Of a DNA stretch of 64,000 nt, positions 31,255 to 41,835 are shown piece by piece. The first letter of the stretch is position 1; each line of letters opens with the position of its first letter. The notes under the pieces are model-generated. The model was not told the origin of the DNA. It worked only from the letters and a program-made list of their open reading frames with translations, and made no database searches. The position numbers were made by a program, and so were the translations under genes. This DNA comes from Bolinopsis microptera (lineage: Eukaryota; Ctenophora; Tentaculata; Lobata; Bolinopsidae): NCBI RefSeq assembly GCF_026151205.1, contig NC_087083.1, positions 4,690,460 to 4,754,459 of the forward strand, given 5' to 3'.

Positions 31255-32395
31255 GCCTTATCAGTTCTTCTACCTGCTACCAATGATAAATTTCTTTCGT
31301 CCATAGCTTTCTGTACAAGAGGATCTTGCCCTCTTTGAAGACCTCCTCGGCCACCGTGTCCTTGCGTACAATCCATTGCAATATGACCCTGTCTCCCGCA
31401 TCCATAACAAGTAGGGGGCTTTCTACATTCCTTTGCGAAATGTCCATGCTGTCCACAGGTGTAACAAGCACCGATGTCTCTTCTCGGCCGGTTCTCTTCC
31501 ATCACTCGGTTTATCAGTGATAAAACTTTTTTGAAGGTGCATCAATTATTGGACCATGTTTGTGTTTTTTGATACAGCCTATTTATCACTCCCTCATCCA
31601 TCTCTATAATGTCTATATCCTCTTCGATTTGGAACAAAAGTTCCTCCTCATTCTTCCCTGGTTTAGGGCTACGACTCGCCAGGATCCCATCCAACTTAAC
31701 TGTCCTCTTTAGCGTGGCCTCAAAATCTTGCACTCGTGACTTGATTAACTCCATCCCGATTTCATCCTTTAATACCCCAGCTGTAAATACATCTAGCCTG
31801 ATGGTCTTCTTGATCTCCTCCTCCTCCGGTGCATATGCTGCATCCGCCATGTCAGTGACTCTAGCTGCAAAATCCGAAATTGTCTCTTCCTCTTTCTGAC
31901 GCATCTCAAGAAGTCTCTTCCTGCACCCGCCTTTGAATGCACATCACATAGCACCTCTGTCCTCCTCTCTAAACTCGCCTCTACATTTCTCTTCTCGTTC
32001 CGGGTTAATCGTAGAGTCTCCACTCTCCTCTGTGCCTTGGGGTCCAAGTACGTCATGATCATGTCCACCAAGTCTTCATCCAAGATGTCCGCAGCTTTGG
32101 CAAATATTTTAAACCCGCTCAGGAAGGTTCTAGAGCTGTCTTGCCCCAGCACGAACATCCGAGGTTTCATTAATGGGTATTTCTTACCCGCTGCTCTGTT
32201 CGCTTCTCTGATTCTCCTCTTTTCGGTCTCCTTCTCCTGCCTAGCTTCTAGCTTACCCTCTCTGAATCCATCTCTTCTTAGCTGTGCTCCCTGCTGCCTC
32301 AATTCATCATATTGAGTCCTTAACTCTTCGTTTGCTAGCTCAGCCTCCTGCCGCGCTCTCATCATTACCTCATTAGCTATCTTTATCTCGGCCAA
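31206..32395 (-). pseudogene. Ty3/gypsy-like gag with coiled coil and two CCHC knuckles, frameshifted
   Basis: 31793-32395 has a charged coiled coil (RQEAELANEELRTQYDELRQ) and a capsid-like start (FLSGFKIFAKAADILDEDLV). A frameshift near 31900 moves to 31542-31904 (RQKEEETISDFAARVTDMAD…), the classic gag capsid signature. After a further break, 31206-31505 has two knuckles, CYTCGQHGHFAKEC and CYGCGRQGHIAMDC. This gag type belongs with Ty3-like elements and differs from the copia gag that follows downstream, so the element holds two gags of different origin. Confidence 0.72.
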
Positions 32396-32399
32396 TTCC

Positions 32400-32890
32400 T
32401 CTCTCAGTGTCGCTTCCTTGACTCAAATTATTTGTTATATAGTAGTGTTGAAAGTATTAAAATGAAATACAAACACTGTCTCTCTCTTCAACAGTTCCTC
32501 TCTCGGTGCCGCTTCCTTGACTCAAATTATTTGTTATATAGTAGTGTTGAAAGTATTAAAATGAAATACAAACACTGTCTCTCTCTTCAACAGTTCCTCT
32601 CTCAGTGCCGCTTCCTTGACTCAAATTACTTGTTATATAGTAGTGTTGAAAGTATTAAAATAAAATACAAACACTGTCTCTCTCTTCAACAGTTCCTCTC
32701 TCAGTGCCGCTTCCTTGACTCAAATTATTTGTTATATAGTAGTGTTGAAAGTATTAAAATAAAATACAAACACTGTCTCTCTCTTCAACAGTTCCTCTCT
32801 CGGTGCCGCTTCCTTGACTCAAATTATTTGTTATATAGTAGTGCTGAAAGTATTAAAATAAAATACAAACACTGTCTCTCTCTTCAACAC
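32400..32890 (+). repeat. 99-bp tandem repeat, about five copies
   Basis: ACTCAAATTA recurs at 32421, 32520, 32619, 32718 and 32817, an exact 99-bp period. The period is a multiple of three, so one plus frame repeats a 33-residue unit (LYSSVESIKMKYKHCLSLQQ…) for 172 codons. It lies antisense to the element's gag direction, in the leader between the 5' LTR and gag. I do not think it is a protein gene. Confidence 0.88.
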
Positions 32891-33327
32891 TGTACTACTT
32901 ACGATGCAAATATTATCCCGCTCTTTAACAGTGTACGAATTAAAATGTAATAATTAAAATACCAAGTGTACAGGTCAAATGTAATAATTAAAGCTCTCGC
33001 TTATCAACTCTCTATTGCTCGGTTTTTACTCTAATTGATAAATCAGTGTCTCACACCGTCACTCCATGACATAATCTCAGTCAGTTCCTCATATTCAAAT
33101 ATTCGGACAGTCAATTCAACACTCTCTTCACAGAAAAGTAGTCCTAGTTTCTTTCATCATAGAAAATACCATGCCTCGGCACCCCTCAAATTTCAAAACC
33201 CCTTCAAAACGTTTCAAGTTTTCAAATAAATACACCGCTCTAATTCCCTACAAGTGACGTCACCACTCTTCGAATAACCTCTCCTCAACCTCCAATGCTA
33301 GCATCACCCGGGTCTTATTTATATAAT

Positions 33328-33395
33328 ATCTCTTCCTCTATCTCTTCCTCTATCTCTTCCTCTAACTCTTCCTCTATCTCTTCCTCTATCTCTTT
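33328..33395 (+). repeat. 12-bp microsatellite
   Basis: TATCTCTTCCTC repeated about five to six times with one TAACTCTTCCTC variant. It sits in the leader of the chimeric LTR element. Confidence 0.85.
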
Positions 33396-33900
33396 CATGA
33401 TATCACAATACGTAGCGCTACTAAAAGAAAACAAGTCTGACACACTACAGAACGGTTCAGCAGGCAGCCACTCCCACTGAGGCTCTGGTGGCTGAAAGTA
33501 TGTCAAGTCTGCCGTCTTAAAACTTAAAATAAGACCCGGTTATCCATGAATCAACTCATCAAAACACTCTCTCGAACCAATCCCTCAACGGACGGACATA
33601 TACTCCTCAAAATAACCCCTCCTAACCTGTGCCTCTCCGGAATCTAACCCCCTGTCCCCTCCATGATGAAAGAAACCCCAAAAATACCATTTAAACTCTT
33701 ACACTTCACCGAGCATTCCTTTACAGCTTTACTGCTCTTGCACTGCACTAGTCTAACAACGGTAACTGACAACACTGTATAATATTACGTCTACGTACAT
33801 ATTTACAAATACTCCTAACCTCTGTCGACTCACTCTCACACACTGAATAGTCTCCATTACCTTAATTAAAATACAAAACAAACTATCCTATAATAAAATA

Positions 33901-33920
33901 GGATCCTACCGTTCGCGCCA
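33901..33920 (-). other. Candidate primer-binding site of the chimeric LTR element
   Basis: On the minus strand, two bases after the LTR end, the sequence is TGGCGCGAACGGTAGGATCC. Starting with TGG (complement of the tRNA CCA end) directly inside the 5' LTR is the normal place and form of a primer site. I have not matched it to a specific tRNA. Confidence 0.6.
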
Positions 33921-33922
33921 TT

Positions 33923-35121
33923 TGTAAGCAGTGGACACTTGCTTCCCGGTTCGAAGTTTATTTGCATTTAATTAAGGGTTTGGACAATGGAAACGAGCGT
34001 GATAATAAAGGGTAACAAAATTAAACTATGAAACAACACAATGAATAATTCGACAACCTCTACTTCAAATCCTAATTAACCAGACTCGTATCGCCCATAA
34101 ACGCCCAGCGATCTAGTGCTGCAACATAAAACACGGATAGCACGGTCAACTCGCCTTGACCGTGCCTAATCTAGGTGCCCTGAAACAACCACTGTCGATT
34201 CTAAACCTCTAACGACACGTTCCATCCGGGCTCACCAGGCCCCAACCATAACTGGTCCTGGTCCCTTACACTAGTCCGGTATCAACCATGACCCTCTATC
34301 GAATAGGGTGAGAATGCAAACAAGGGGTATAATAAAGGTGCCCAAGGTACTTAACAGAACAATGAATAATCGAATATTTGCTCAACCAACGCTTAGTCAC
34401 TTAGACTCATATTGCCTCAAATCCTATGCAACAAATTCCTAATTGCTCCGATTCATACTGCCTCAAATATTACGCAACCTACTTCCTGCCGTTAATCCTG
34501 CCCTTAACTTAGCTTTACCTATCTGAGTCAACCATTGCTGACTCTCGCTCTGCCAGAGCCCAGTGTTGTCAAGACATCCCCTGGTGTCGGACCAACCATT
34601 GTTGACCCCGGCCACAACCAAGCCTGATAATAGTAACTACGTAATGCTCCACTATTCTACGGCCGCCAATCTTATACTTACCACTATAACCATCTACCTA
34701 ACTAAACGACCTAACCTTAACAGGTTCTAGCTACAGAACCTGCCCGGTATCAAAATGACCCCCCTCTCGATCGGGTAAACTGGCACTGAGCTATCTCCAA
34801 AAACTAACCCTATTTTCCTCCCGGGCTCTGATAGTCTAAACAATCTACCATTTCCCGGGAATTTGCAAACTGTCCTGTCGATAGCCACAACATAGTACCA
34901 CTAGTATTCTGTAAACACTCCATAATTCAACCTCGTACTGACCCAAACATATGTTAAACTGACCTCTCTGCACTTAAACTGCAATAACTGCCGTATACTA
35001 ATATATGCCCAAAATACTACCGTCACATACTGGACCCCACGACCGCCTTATTATAATTACTACACTACCTACATAGCACACAACATTACCCTGAATTTAT
35101 CTCAATTAATCACTGCTTACA
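33923..35121 (-). repeat. 5' LTR of the chimeric LTR element
   Basis: 1199 bp, partner of 26467-27665. It is followed on its outer side by AATG, the right copy of the target duplication, and by LINE-A copy 2 sequence. Confidence 0.92.
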
Positions 35122-35626
35122 AATGCTGACTAGATTTCCACTGAGGTTTTGAAATCTGTCCCTTGGAACTTTCCCTAGGGGGCAGGAATGGAGCATATGA
35201 TTCTCATCTTCGATGATTAGCTGGTTGGTGTTCAACTCGCAATAGTTACAGGTCCTTTCATCAAGTGGAGTTTTGTCGTACCTCCCCTTTTCAATTCTAA
35301 GGTGATGAGAACTGGACCGAATCTGTGTGGTTGCCCTTCTGTCCTGGAAAGACCTAGCGTGGTTTAGATATGGCTCCCATCCAAATTCTTTTTTGACTTC
35401 ACTGTAGAATGATAGCTTTCTAGAATCTTTCACAAGAGAACCCCAGGAATCACGGAATAGTTTTCGCAGGTTCTCTGTCATCAATTCAGGGCTGCAGGAG
35501 TCCACGAGGAAGGTTGCGTTGAGCAACGATGATGAATTCCTGTCAGGAAGGTCGATGTTGTTGAATGACTTGATAACTGATTCGATGCCTACAAACCATG
35601 TGACAATTTGAGGTTAATCTGCTCAG
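35122..35626 (-). pseudogene. LINE-A copy 2, C-terminal region (piece 3 of 4)
   Basis: The minus strand encodes ELMTENLRKLFRDSWGSLVK, FGWEPYLNHARSF and then a Cys/His cluster (RTCNYCELN, HMLHSCPLG). It aligns with the LINE-A copy 1 segment MREEFVNTWKAAKASSPKLE… CTYC … HVLIDC. It is cut on the left by the LTR element and on the right by the copia element. Joined to its neighbours across both, the order of LINE-A is restored, apart from a frameshift near 35560. Confidence 0.78.
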
Positions 35627-35759
35627 TTTTAATTCAATAAAGTGAGACAGTAACACTAGTGGATGATAGAAACATAAACTTCAAACGAGGAATACAAATC
35701 AAGTCAGACAAAGCCTCCTGGAGTTTCTGCCATCCTGTAAATGGTATATAAGATTAACA
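35627..35759 (-). repeat. 3' LTR of the copia element
   Basis: 133 bp, matching 40886-41018 base for base where I compared. It is preceded on the plus strand by the CTCAG target duplication. Confidence 0.9.
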
Positions 35760-36153
35760 TCAGTCCTTTTTTAGTTTTTCTTTCTGTTTCTTTACGGTAT
35801 CCGGCTTTATTAGGCGATCTTCACGGATACCAGAACATGTAGCAGGAGAACTTATTCGTTAGGCGTTGGCAGCTGTTTAGAAATGCTTAACTTCTTCTGT
35901 AGATCTTTATAAATCTTCTTTCTTCTGTGTATAAATGGCCATATGTGAATGATGATTAAATGAGATGGGTGTGATATGAGGATAGATTATGCAATCCTCT
36001 CAACTAACTTAAAAGCCAGTGGTAATGAACCAAAACAAACAAATCAATACCAGCTCCACAAAGAGTTATGCAGGCTAAAAGGCTGCCTCATAAAGGAGGA
36101 CTTCAGAGGGAGGTTAAACAGGTGTCTCAACTGACTAATATATATCCCCTTTT

Positions 36154-36200
<47 letters not shown>

Positions 36201-36318
36201 CAGTTATCCTAAACACAGTTCAGGTTACTGACCGGGACTTCGGATTTTTATATTATCATTTTACAACAACCCAGGGGAACCAGGCTATTGGCCGGGACTT
36301 CGGTCTTTAAATTATTAT

Positions 36319-36356
<38 letters not shown>

Positions 36357-36579
36357 TAAACATTTTTATAAACATAGCAAAACTAGTCAAATAACTTAGT
36401 TTGCACTTTAAAAATCCCATGAAACTCACACGCACTGATTTTAAAAACTAATCTGCAAAAGTAAAAAATAAAGATTCTGACTCAAAACAAAAATGACATT
36501 AAAATGTATGAAAAAGCTAAAAATATAAACGATAAATCCATAAATAAAAAATAAATTCGATGTTCACTCTTTAAAAATA
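35760..36579 (-). other. Copia 3' untranslated region with two long T tracts
   Basis: No gene. It contains a 45-base T run (36156-36200) and a 35-base T run (36321-36355) on the plus strand, i.e. A runs on the element's strand. Between them are two copies of a short CCGGGACTTCGG motif (36230-36241, 36292-36303). This could be a small poly(A)-tailed insertion that duplicated, but I cannot delimit it. Confidence 0.5.
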
Positions 36580-39500
36580 CTAGTCCCTCTCAAAACACAT
36601 ACGCAGACTTTGAGAACTAGGCCCTCTCTTAGTCAAAACATCAGCAGGCATCGTCCTTGAGGGCATAAAGTTAACCGTTATTTCACCCTTCTCAACCATT
36701 TCCCTTAGTGATGCCATGGTAACTATCAGTCTTTTTTCAATGGGGTCCTTTGTCTTCTGTACAAGCTCTAGAAGTCCTTTATTGTCAATAAAACAGTCTA
36801 TGGTCACATTTAAAGAATCTCCCAGTATTTGTTGTAGTGTTTGCTGAATAAAAATGGTGTGATCAGCCGCTTTCAGGAGTGCAAGGCTTTCAGCGGCTAA
36901 AGTACTGTAACAGACTCTGTCCAACTTTACAGATTTCCAACAGACAGGGTTTTTGACTCTACCATCTTTATCCGAAATAAGTATCAGATACCCACACTGA
37001 CTACCATTGTTACTAAGATTTCCAAACGATGCATCACTGTATGTAAGTAGTCTTACTCCATTCTTTATGTTAGGCAGTTCTCTGAAGGTCAGTGGGGCAT
37101 CTTCATCAGTTTTAAGCTTTTTGACTATCTTGTTGTGAAGCATTATGTCTGAGACGTTGGGATCTTTCAGATTATTGCTCAACTGACAAGCATCAAACGA
37201 AATATCTGGTCTGGTTTGGACAGATAACCAGATAAGTTGTCCAACACCTGATCTGTACTGTACATACTCTTCGTGAGTCAGAGCATGTGTTTTCTGGCTT
37301 CTTCTGTTACTTGATAGTCCTATGGTCTTTAAAGCACTGATATAATCTGACTGTCCAACAGTGATTTCATATGAGATTGGATCTTGTTCCACCTCAAGTC
37401 CAAGATATGTGAATCGCGATGCTTCCTGTGACTTAATCTCAAATCCATGCAGCACATCTTTGTGAATATTAGACTCAAAACCTTTGGTCCCTGCATAGAT
37501 GAAGTCATCTACATGTACAGTCATTATTCCTGCAAGATCTTCTTTGTCAACTCTTGAAAAGAACAGAGCATCATCATATAAACATTTCCTTAAACCAGCT
37601 TGTTCACTGTGGTCTTTTACATTTCTGTACCACATCTTTGCAGCATCTGACAGTCCATAAACACATTTGTTCAGCTTCCACAGTATTCCTGGTTTATAGC
37701 ATTCCTTTGGAGGGGTAAGATAAACTAGTCGCTCAATTGGTTTACCTTGTAGAAATGCTGAGGTTATATCAAGAGAATGAATAGGCCACTTCATTGATGC
37801 TGCTACTGTGAATAGAAGTCTTAGAGATTCTTTTCGACAAGTAGGACTGACTCTTTCGGTACTATCAAGAGGAATTTCCTCAAAACCTCGAGCTACCAAA
37901 CGGGCCTTTTTCTTATGACCATTGTCATTTGTGACCCACCTTGTCGAAATGGGGACAAACTGATCATCTACTTCGTGAGCCTCAACCTCTTCATACACAT
38001 TGTTTTGCTTCCATTTTTCGATTTCGTCAGTCTTCTGTGACTTATAGGGGTCAGTGTTTAACACTTCGATACTGACCTTCTTCTTCTCATACTTTGACTT
38101 AGCTTTGCAGAACTTCTGCTCCTTTGTAGACATTGATTCCTCTACATTAGTTTCGTTGCTTTGTGGTATATTATCTGTGCTTACAGTATTATTATCATCC
38201 TCTTCAGCAGGAGCAATATCGAAAGCGTTCAACAGAACATCATTTTTCAGCATTTGAGTTGCATTGTAAAATTCTTCAACAGTGGGATTAGGCTCATCTG
38301 GTGGATCGGTCCCACTTACTTCGGAAACATCTTTTGAGTACAGTTCATTTACATTGACAACATGAATCCGGTGGCATCGAACAATATACCCACCATGTCT
38401 TACAACTACAACTTTCTTGTCCACACCTATAACTGTTCCTGGTCCTCGCCATCGCTTATCATCATTTCTTTTGTAGTATACCATATCACCCGACTGTATC
38501 TCATCAGTGTACACTTCTCTAGTTTTTGATCTAATGGCTCGTCTGATCATCTCACTAGCTTCGCTTTCCATCATTCTTTTTCGAGCACTGTAGATGGCAG
38601 AGATGTTCTTGGCAACAGTTTCACTTGGACTCTCATCTTCAACAATCGTTGGACTAGCATAGGGATCATCAATAGAAGTGAGAGATGGATTTTTGCCAAA
38701 GATTAACTGATATGGCGAGAAACCATTTACATTTGCCAAAGTGTTCTTGGCATGACAGGCCCATGCTAAAGCAACTTCAACTGAGCATTTAGTATCTTCC
38801 ATGATCTTTATCATACTGTTAGACAAAAGGGCATGGTGCCGTTCTACAAGGGCATTGCTCCAAGGTGCTTCAGCTCCAGTAGTGATGATATGAACGTTGA
38901 ATTTCTCACAGAGGTCAACAAAACTTTTGTTAACATATTCCCCTCCATTGTCACTCATGAACTTCTTCGGTGGTCCAAAAGTGTTGATCCAGTGTGTAAA
39001 GACACTTTCCACAATGGTTTCCTTGTCTTTTGACCTGATAACTTTTGCAGCAGAGAATCTGGTTTTATGGTCAATCATGTGCTGGATGTAAATGTTTTTA
39101 TTCTTGTCGTACACCTTAATATCCATGGCAACGGTATCATTGAAGTCTTTGGCTAAAGGCATACAGACTACTGGACGATTATTCGGTCGCTTGTATCTCT
39201 TGCACACATCACAGTTAGACGATACTGTGTCAATCTCTCGAGCAATTTCCTTGGTAAGCTGTCCTGCTGTTCTTAAGAGTGACTTTAACTTTTCAGGTGG
39301 GGGATGGGCGAATTGCTTATGTAGCTTAATCGCTATCTTTCTTTTGTCAGTACTTTCCATGGTCAGGTTTACAATTTCCTCTCCTGATTTACATAAGCAG
39401 ACTTTTTGATGGATAGTATTCTTGCTCAGAGGGATGCTACAGTGTCCTGATTCATTGAAGATGATTTTCTGCTTTACACCAAAAGCCTTCACTGTGTCAT

Positions 39501-40872
39501 CTCCAAAGTCCAATACCATTCTAGCATCTTTCATTGACTGTTTGCTAATCAGTAATGGAATCTGATCATCAACAACTTGTGCCACAATGTTCACCTGTTT
39601 GTCACATACAACGGCTGGGAATGTGCAGCATGTCCTTGACTTTGATGGTGCATTATCTCCAAATTTAAACGATACATGTTTCTCTTCATAGCACACCTTA
39701 ATGAAATCTTCTGGAGACAGCGACTGAAGATAGACTTTCAACCATTCCTTTCCACAAACCGTTTTGTTGCATCCACTGTCAAGAACTGCTAACCCAAAGT
39801 TGTCACTGGTAAATTGGTCCATAACATTTGAGTTCTCTTCTTGGGCAGGAGCATTCATAAAGAGATTTACATTCTCACTCGTTACCTGATTTCCACTTTT
39901 GTTTATTCTGCGGCGTTCTGGACAATCTCTAGAAAAGTGGTAAATCGACTTGCAAACATTACAAGTAAAATGCCGCCCATATTTGTCTGTTGGGTTCATT
40001 TTTCTGTCACTTCTGACACCCGCAGCTACCTGATGTTGACTTTCCTGCTGTTGATTCTGTTGTCGGTATCCTCTGGCTCCTCTACCATTTCCTCTTCTAA
40101 AGCCATATCCCCGGTATCCTCTTCCCGAATAGCCACTTCTTCCTTGGCTGTAATATGCATGCTGCTCCATTTCCTGAGCATTCAGTACTTCATTTTCATT
40201 TTCGTATTCATCATACATATTAAACTGATTTTCAATACAGGAGTTACCAGTATAAAATGTAGAGTCTTCTTTAACTACACCAATCATTCTCTGGTGTGAA
40301 CTTTCTGGATCTTTCATAGTTGTGATCTTCTTTATCGTTTCTTTCATGTTAGTGTATGTTAAGTCGCCACACATAGTAATGGCAACAGAATACTTGTAAT
40401 CACTAACATTACAACTTCTAAGTAATTCATACGCTAGAACAGGTTGTGGAAGCTTAATATCATGCTCTTCCATTCGTTTTACAACTTTTTCGAATGACGA
40501 AATAAACTCCTTGACATCTTGGCTTCCTTCCGGACTTAACTTTCTGAACATGTCATAAGTCTTGAACTTTTCCTTAGCCAAATCTTCAAGATAAATTCCA
40601 TCAAGGACCTCCAGGAGGCAGTCTAATCCCAATGTCTTTACTTCAGCACCTTCTACTGTGTCTGTTCTGCCATTTTGTAATACTTCAAGTGGAACTTCCA
40701 CTGCGTCAGACTTAGCCTTCTGAGGTAACATAAAAACAATACATCCTGCTTGACGCTTTTCTTCGATCAATGTGGTTGCCGACCACAATTTCACTTCTTT
40801 CTTGAACAAAAGATAAGAATCTCCTAACTTAGGGATAGGTGGTCCACTACTGTTCACTTGATTTTCCGACAT
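36580..40872 (-). CDS. Copia Gag-Pol polyprotein (1430 residues)
   Basis: A single open frame with all copia domains in order. An N-terminal gag is followed by an Arg/Gly-rich stretch and a CCHC knuckle (CNVCKSIYHFSRDC). The aspartic protease follows (LAVLDSGCNKTVCG). Next come the integrase HHCC finger (HKQFAHPPPEKL, CDVCKRYKRP) and the core with D (MDIKVYDKN), D (FMSDNGGEYV) and E (NALVERHHALL). The reverse transcriptase has TRWVTNDNG, ITSAFLQGK and the VHVDDFIYAG catalytic pair. The RNase H has TYSDASFG and STLAAESLAL. The start ATG is 13 bases from the 5' LTR, which is unusually close. No stop or frameshift interrupts 4.3 kb, in contrast with most elements here. The protein makes a Gag shell and copies and integrates the element. 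Confidence 0.95.
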   Translation of the reverse strand: MSENQVNSSGPPIPKLGDSYLLFKKEVKLWSATTLIEEKRQAGCIVFMLPQKAKSDAVEVPLEVLQNGRTDTVEGAEVKTLGLDCLLEVLDGIYLEDLAKEKFKTYDMFRKLSPEGSQDVKEFISSFEKVVKRMEEHDIKLPQPVLAYELLRSCNVSDYKYSVAITMCGDLTYTNMKETIKKITTMKDPESSHQRMIGVVKEDSTFYTGNSCIENQFNMYDEYENENEVLNAQEMEQHAYYSQGRSGYSGRGYRGYGFRRGNGRGARGYRQQNQQQESQHQVAAGVRSDRKMNPTDKYGRHFTCNVCKSIYHFSRDCPERRRINKSGNQVTSENVNLFMNAPAQEENSNVMDQFTSDNFGLAVLDSGCNKTVCGKEWLKVYLQSLSPEDFIKVCYEEKHVSFKFGDNAPSKSRTCCTFPAVVCDKQVNIVAQVVDDQIPLLISKQSMKDARMVLDFGDDTVKAFGVKQKIIFNESGHCSIPLSKNTIHQKVCLCKSGEEIVNLTMESTDKRKIAIKLHKQFAHPPPEKLKSLLRTAGQLTKEIAREIDTVSSNCDVCKRYKRPNNRPVVCMPLAKDFNDTVAMDIKVYDKNKNIYIQHMIDHKTRFSAAKVIRSKDKETIVESVFTHWINTFGPPKKFMSDNGGEYVNKSFVDLCEKFNVHIITTGAEAPWSNALVERHHALLSNSMIKIMEDTKCSVEVALAWACHAKNTLANVNGFSPYQLIFGKNPSLTSIDDPYASPTIVEDESPSETVAKNISAIYSARKRMMESEASEMIRRAIRSKTREVYTDEIQSGDMVYYKRNDDKRWRGPGTVIGVDKKVVVVRHGGYIVRCHRIHVVNVNELYSKDVSEVSGTDPPDEPNPTVEEFYNATQMLKNDVLLNAFDIAPAEEDDNNTVSTDNIPQSNETNVEESMSTKEQKFCKAKSKYEKKKVSIEVLNTDPYKSQKTDEIEKWKQNNVYEEVEAHEVDDQFVPISTRWVTNDNGHKKKARLVARGFEEIPLDSTERVSPTCRKESLRLLFTVAASMKWPIHSLDITSAFLQGKPIERLVYLTPPKECYKPGILWKLNKCVYGLSDAAKMWYRNVKDHSEQAGLRKCLYDDALFFSRVDKEDLAGIMTVHVDDFIYAGTKGFESNIHKDVLHGFEIKSQEASRFTYLGLEVEQDPISYEITVGQSDYISALKTIGLSSNRRSQKTHALTHEEYVQYRSGVGQLIWLSVQTRPDISFDACQLSNNLKDPNVSDIMLHNKIVKKLKTDEDAPLTFRELPNIKNGVRLLTYSDASFGNLSNNGSQCGYLILISDKDGRVKNPVCWKSVKLDRVCYSTLAAESLALLKAADHTIFIQQTLQQILGDSLNVTIDCFIDNKGLLELVQKTKDPIEKRLIVTMASLREMVEKGEITVNFMPSRTMPADVLTKRGPSSQSLRMCFERD

Positions 40873-40885
40873 TTCCTGCTATCAC

Positions 40886-41018
40886 TTTTAATTCAATAAA
40901 GTGAGACAGTAACACTAGTGGATGATAGAAACATAAACTTCAAACGAGGAATACAAATCAAGTCAGACAAAGCCTCCTGGAGTTTCTGCCATCCTGTAAA
41001 TGGTATATAAGATTAACA
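40886..41018 (-). repeat. 5' LTR of the copia element
   Basis: 133 bp, followed on the plus strand by the CTCAG target duplication. A TATATACC promoter-like word lies near its 5' end on the element's strand. Confidence 0.9.
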
Positions 41019-41023
41019 CTCAG

Positions 41024-41740
41024 TCATTGCAGCTTTGACATGTTGTGTTGAGGGAAGGCTCATAACTCTTTTGAAGTATTTAGTACTCGGTTTCAACATC
41101 TCAATTATAATTGGGTATGAGCCAGTTTCTCCCCAGGCTGTAGCATTGACTGCCCTTCTGTTAATACCAAGAAGGTATTTGAGGTGACGTAGGTGCACTT
41201 GCTCCAGTTGCTGTTTTGCGATGTGGGAGACTGCATGATCAAGGTTGTGAAACTTGCTGAAGCAAGAGAGGACCTTACTGACGGTGGGTAGAACTGGGGC
41301 CATACTTGACAACCGTATAGTAGAATAGGCTTGACAAGGGTGTCAAATAGTTTGTTAAGGCATTATGCGTCAATGTATCTCCGGTCTATGGTGCTTCTCA
41401 AGCTAAAGTAAGCTCCGAGTCCCTTACGGTAGAGAGAGAGTTAGTTGCCTGCCGAAATTTCCCTGTGCTGCTTATAATGATACCAAGATAGCAGTAGCTG
41501 TACTGGAGTAGCTGTACTGGAGACCATCTCTATATCTCTGTCATGAATGGAAGGACGCCAGTTTGGAATGTCTGGTCCTTTACCGTTGAAGACCATGAAT
41601 TTGGTTTTGGAGATGTTGATTTCTAGACCCCATTCGATACAGTAGTCCCCAATGATCGAAAGCAATTTTTGGAGTGATTCAGGATCTAGGGCGAGGATTA
41701 CTAGATCATCAGCCCACGCTAGGTGAGTCATTGATACATG
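41024..41740 (-). pseudogene. LINE-A copy 2, reverse-transcriptase end and connection (piece 2 of 4)
   Basis: 41441-41740 (minus) encodes HVSMTHLAWADDLVILALDP and ISKTKFMVFNGKG, matching HLLWADDLVLLALSPE and IKKTKIVIFSPPK of LINE-A copy 1. 41013-41312 encodes RHLKYLLGINRRAVNATAWG, E and further, matching the FIKWSLSVHSKASNIGCWGE part. Stops and shifts lie between them. The DNA element at 41741-43319 cuts it upstream and the copia element cuts it downstream. Confidence 0.75.
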
Positions 41741-41835
41741 TTTCGTATCCAAATATCAGAGATATTGGGCGGCGCGCGCTTCGCGCGCGAAAAGTGGCAT
41801 GCAACGTATGTCAAGTGAGTCACTGAGATACCAGC

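Larger units (their letters stand above)
26467..35121 (-). mobile_element. Chimeric LTR retrotransposon, non-autonomous, 4-bp TSD
   Basis: Two direct repeats of 1199 bp (26467-27665 and 33923-35121) bound a 6.3-kb interior. Each begins TGTAAGCAGTG and ends CACTGCTTACA. AATG precedes the left repeat (26463-26466) and follows the right one (35122-35125), a 4-bp target duplication. A candidate primer site abuts the right repeat on the minus strand, so the element reads right to left. The interior holds a Ty3-like gag with two zinc knuckles, then a copia-like gag/protease, then scraps of later copia pol, and minisatellites. No integrase or reverse transcriptase is seen, so it cannot move on its own. 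The LTRs look almost identical (one T/C difference noticed), implying recent movement. Confidence 0.88.
35627..41018 (-). mobile_element. Ty1/copia element, apparently intact, 133-bp LTRs and 5-bp TSD
   Basis: Direct repeats of exactly 133 bp (35627-35759 and 40886-41018) look identical. On the element's strand they start TGTTAATCTTATATACC and end TTGAATTAAAA. CTCAG flanks both sides (35622-35626 and 41019-41023), a 5-bp target duplication as expected for copia. Inside the 5' LTR edge the minus strand reads GTGATAGCAGGA, a plausible primer site, and the gag-pol ATG comes only 13 bases after the LTR. Next to the 3' LTR lies a purine stretch (AAAAAAGGA), a candidate polypurine tract. One uninterrupted polyprotein is encoded. 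All required parts are visible, so this is a candidate active element. Confidence 0.92.

Noticed and set aside
32432-32950. 172-codon frame with 33-residue repeats
   Set aside because: It is the in-frame reading of the 99-bp DNA repeat and is antisense to the element's genes.
36068-36310. Frame with a poly-Phe run
   Set aside because: Produced by the 45-base T tract.
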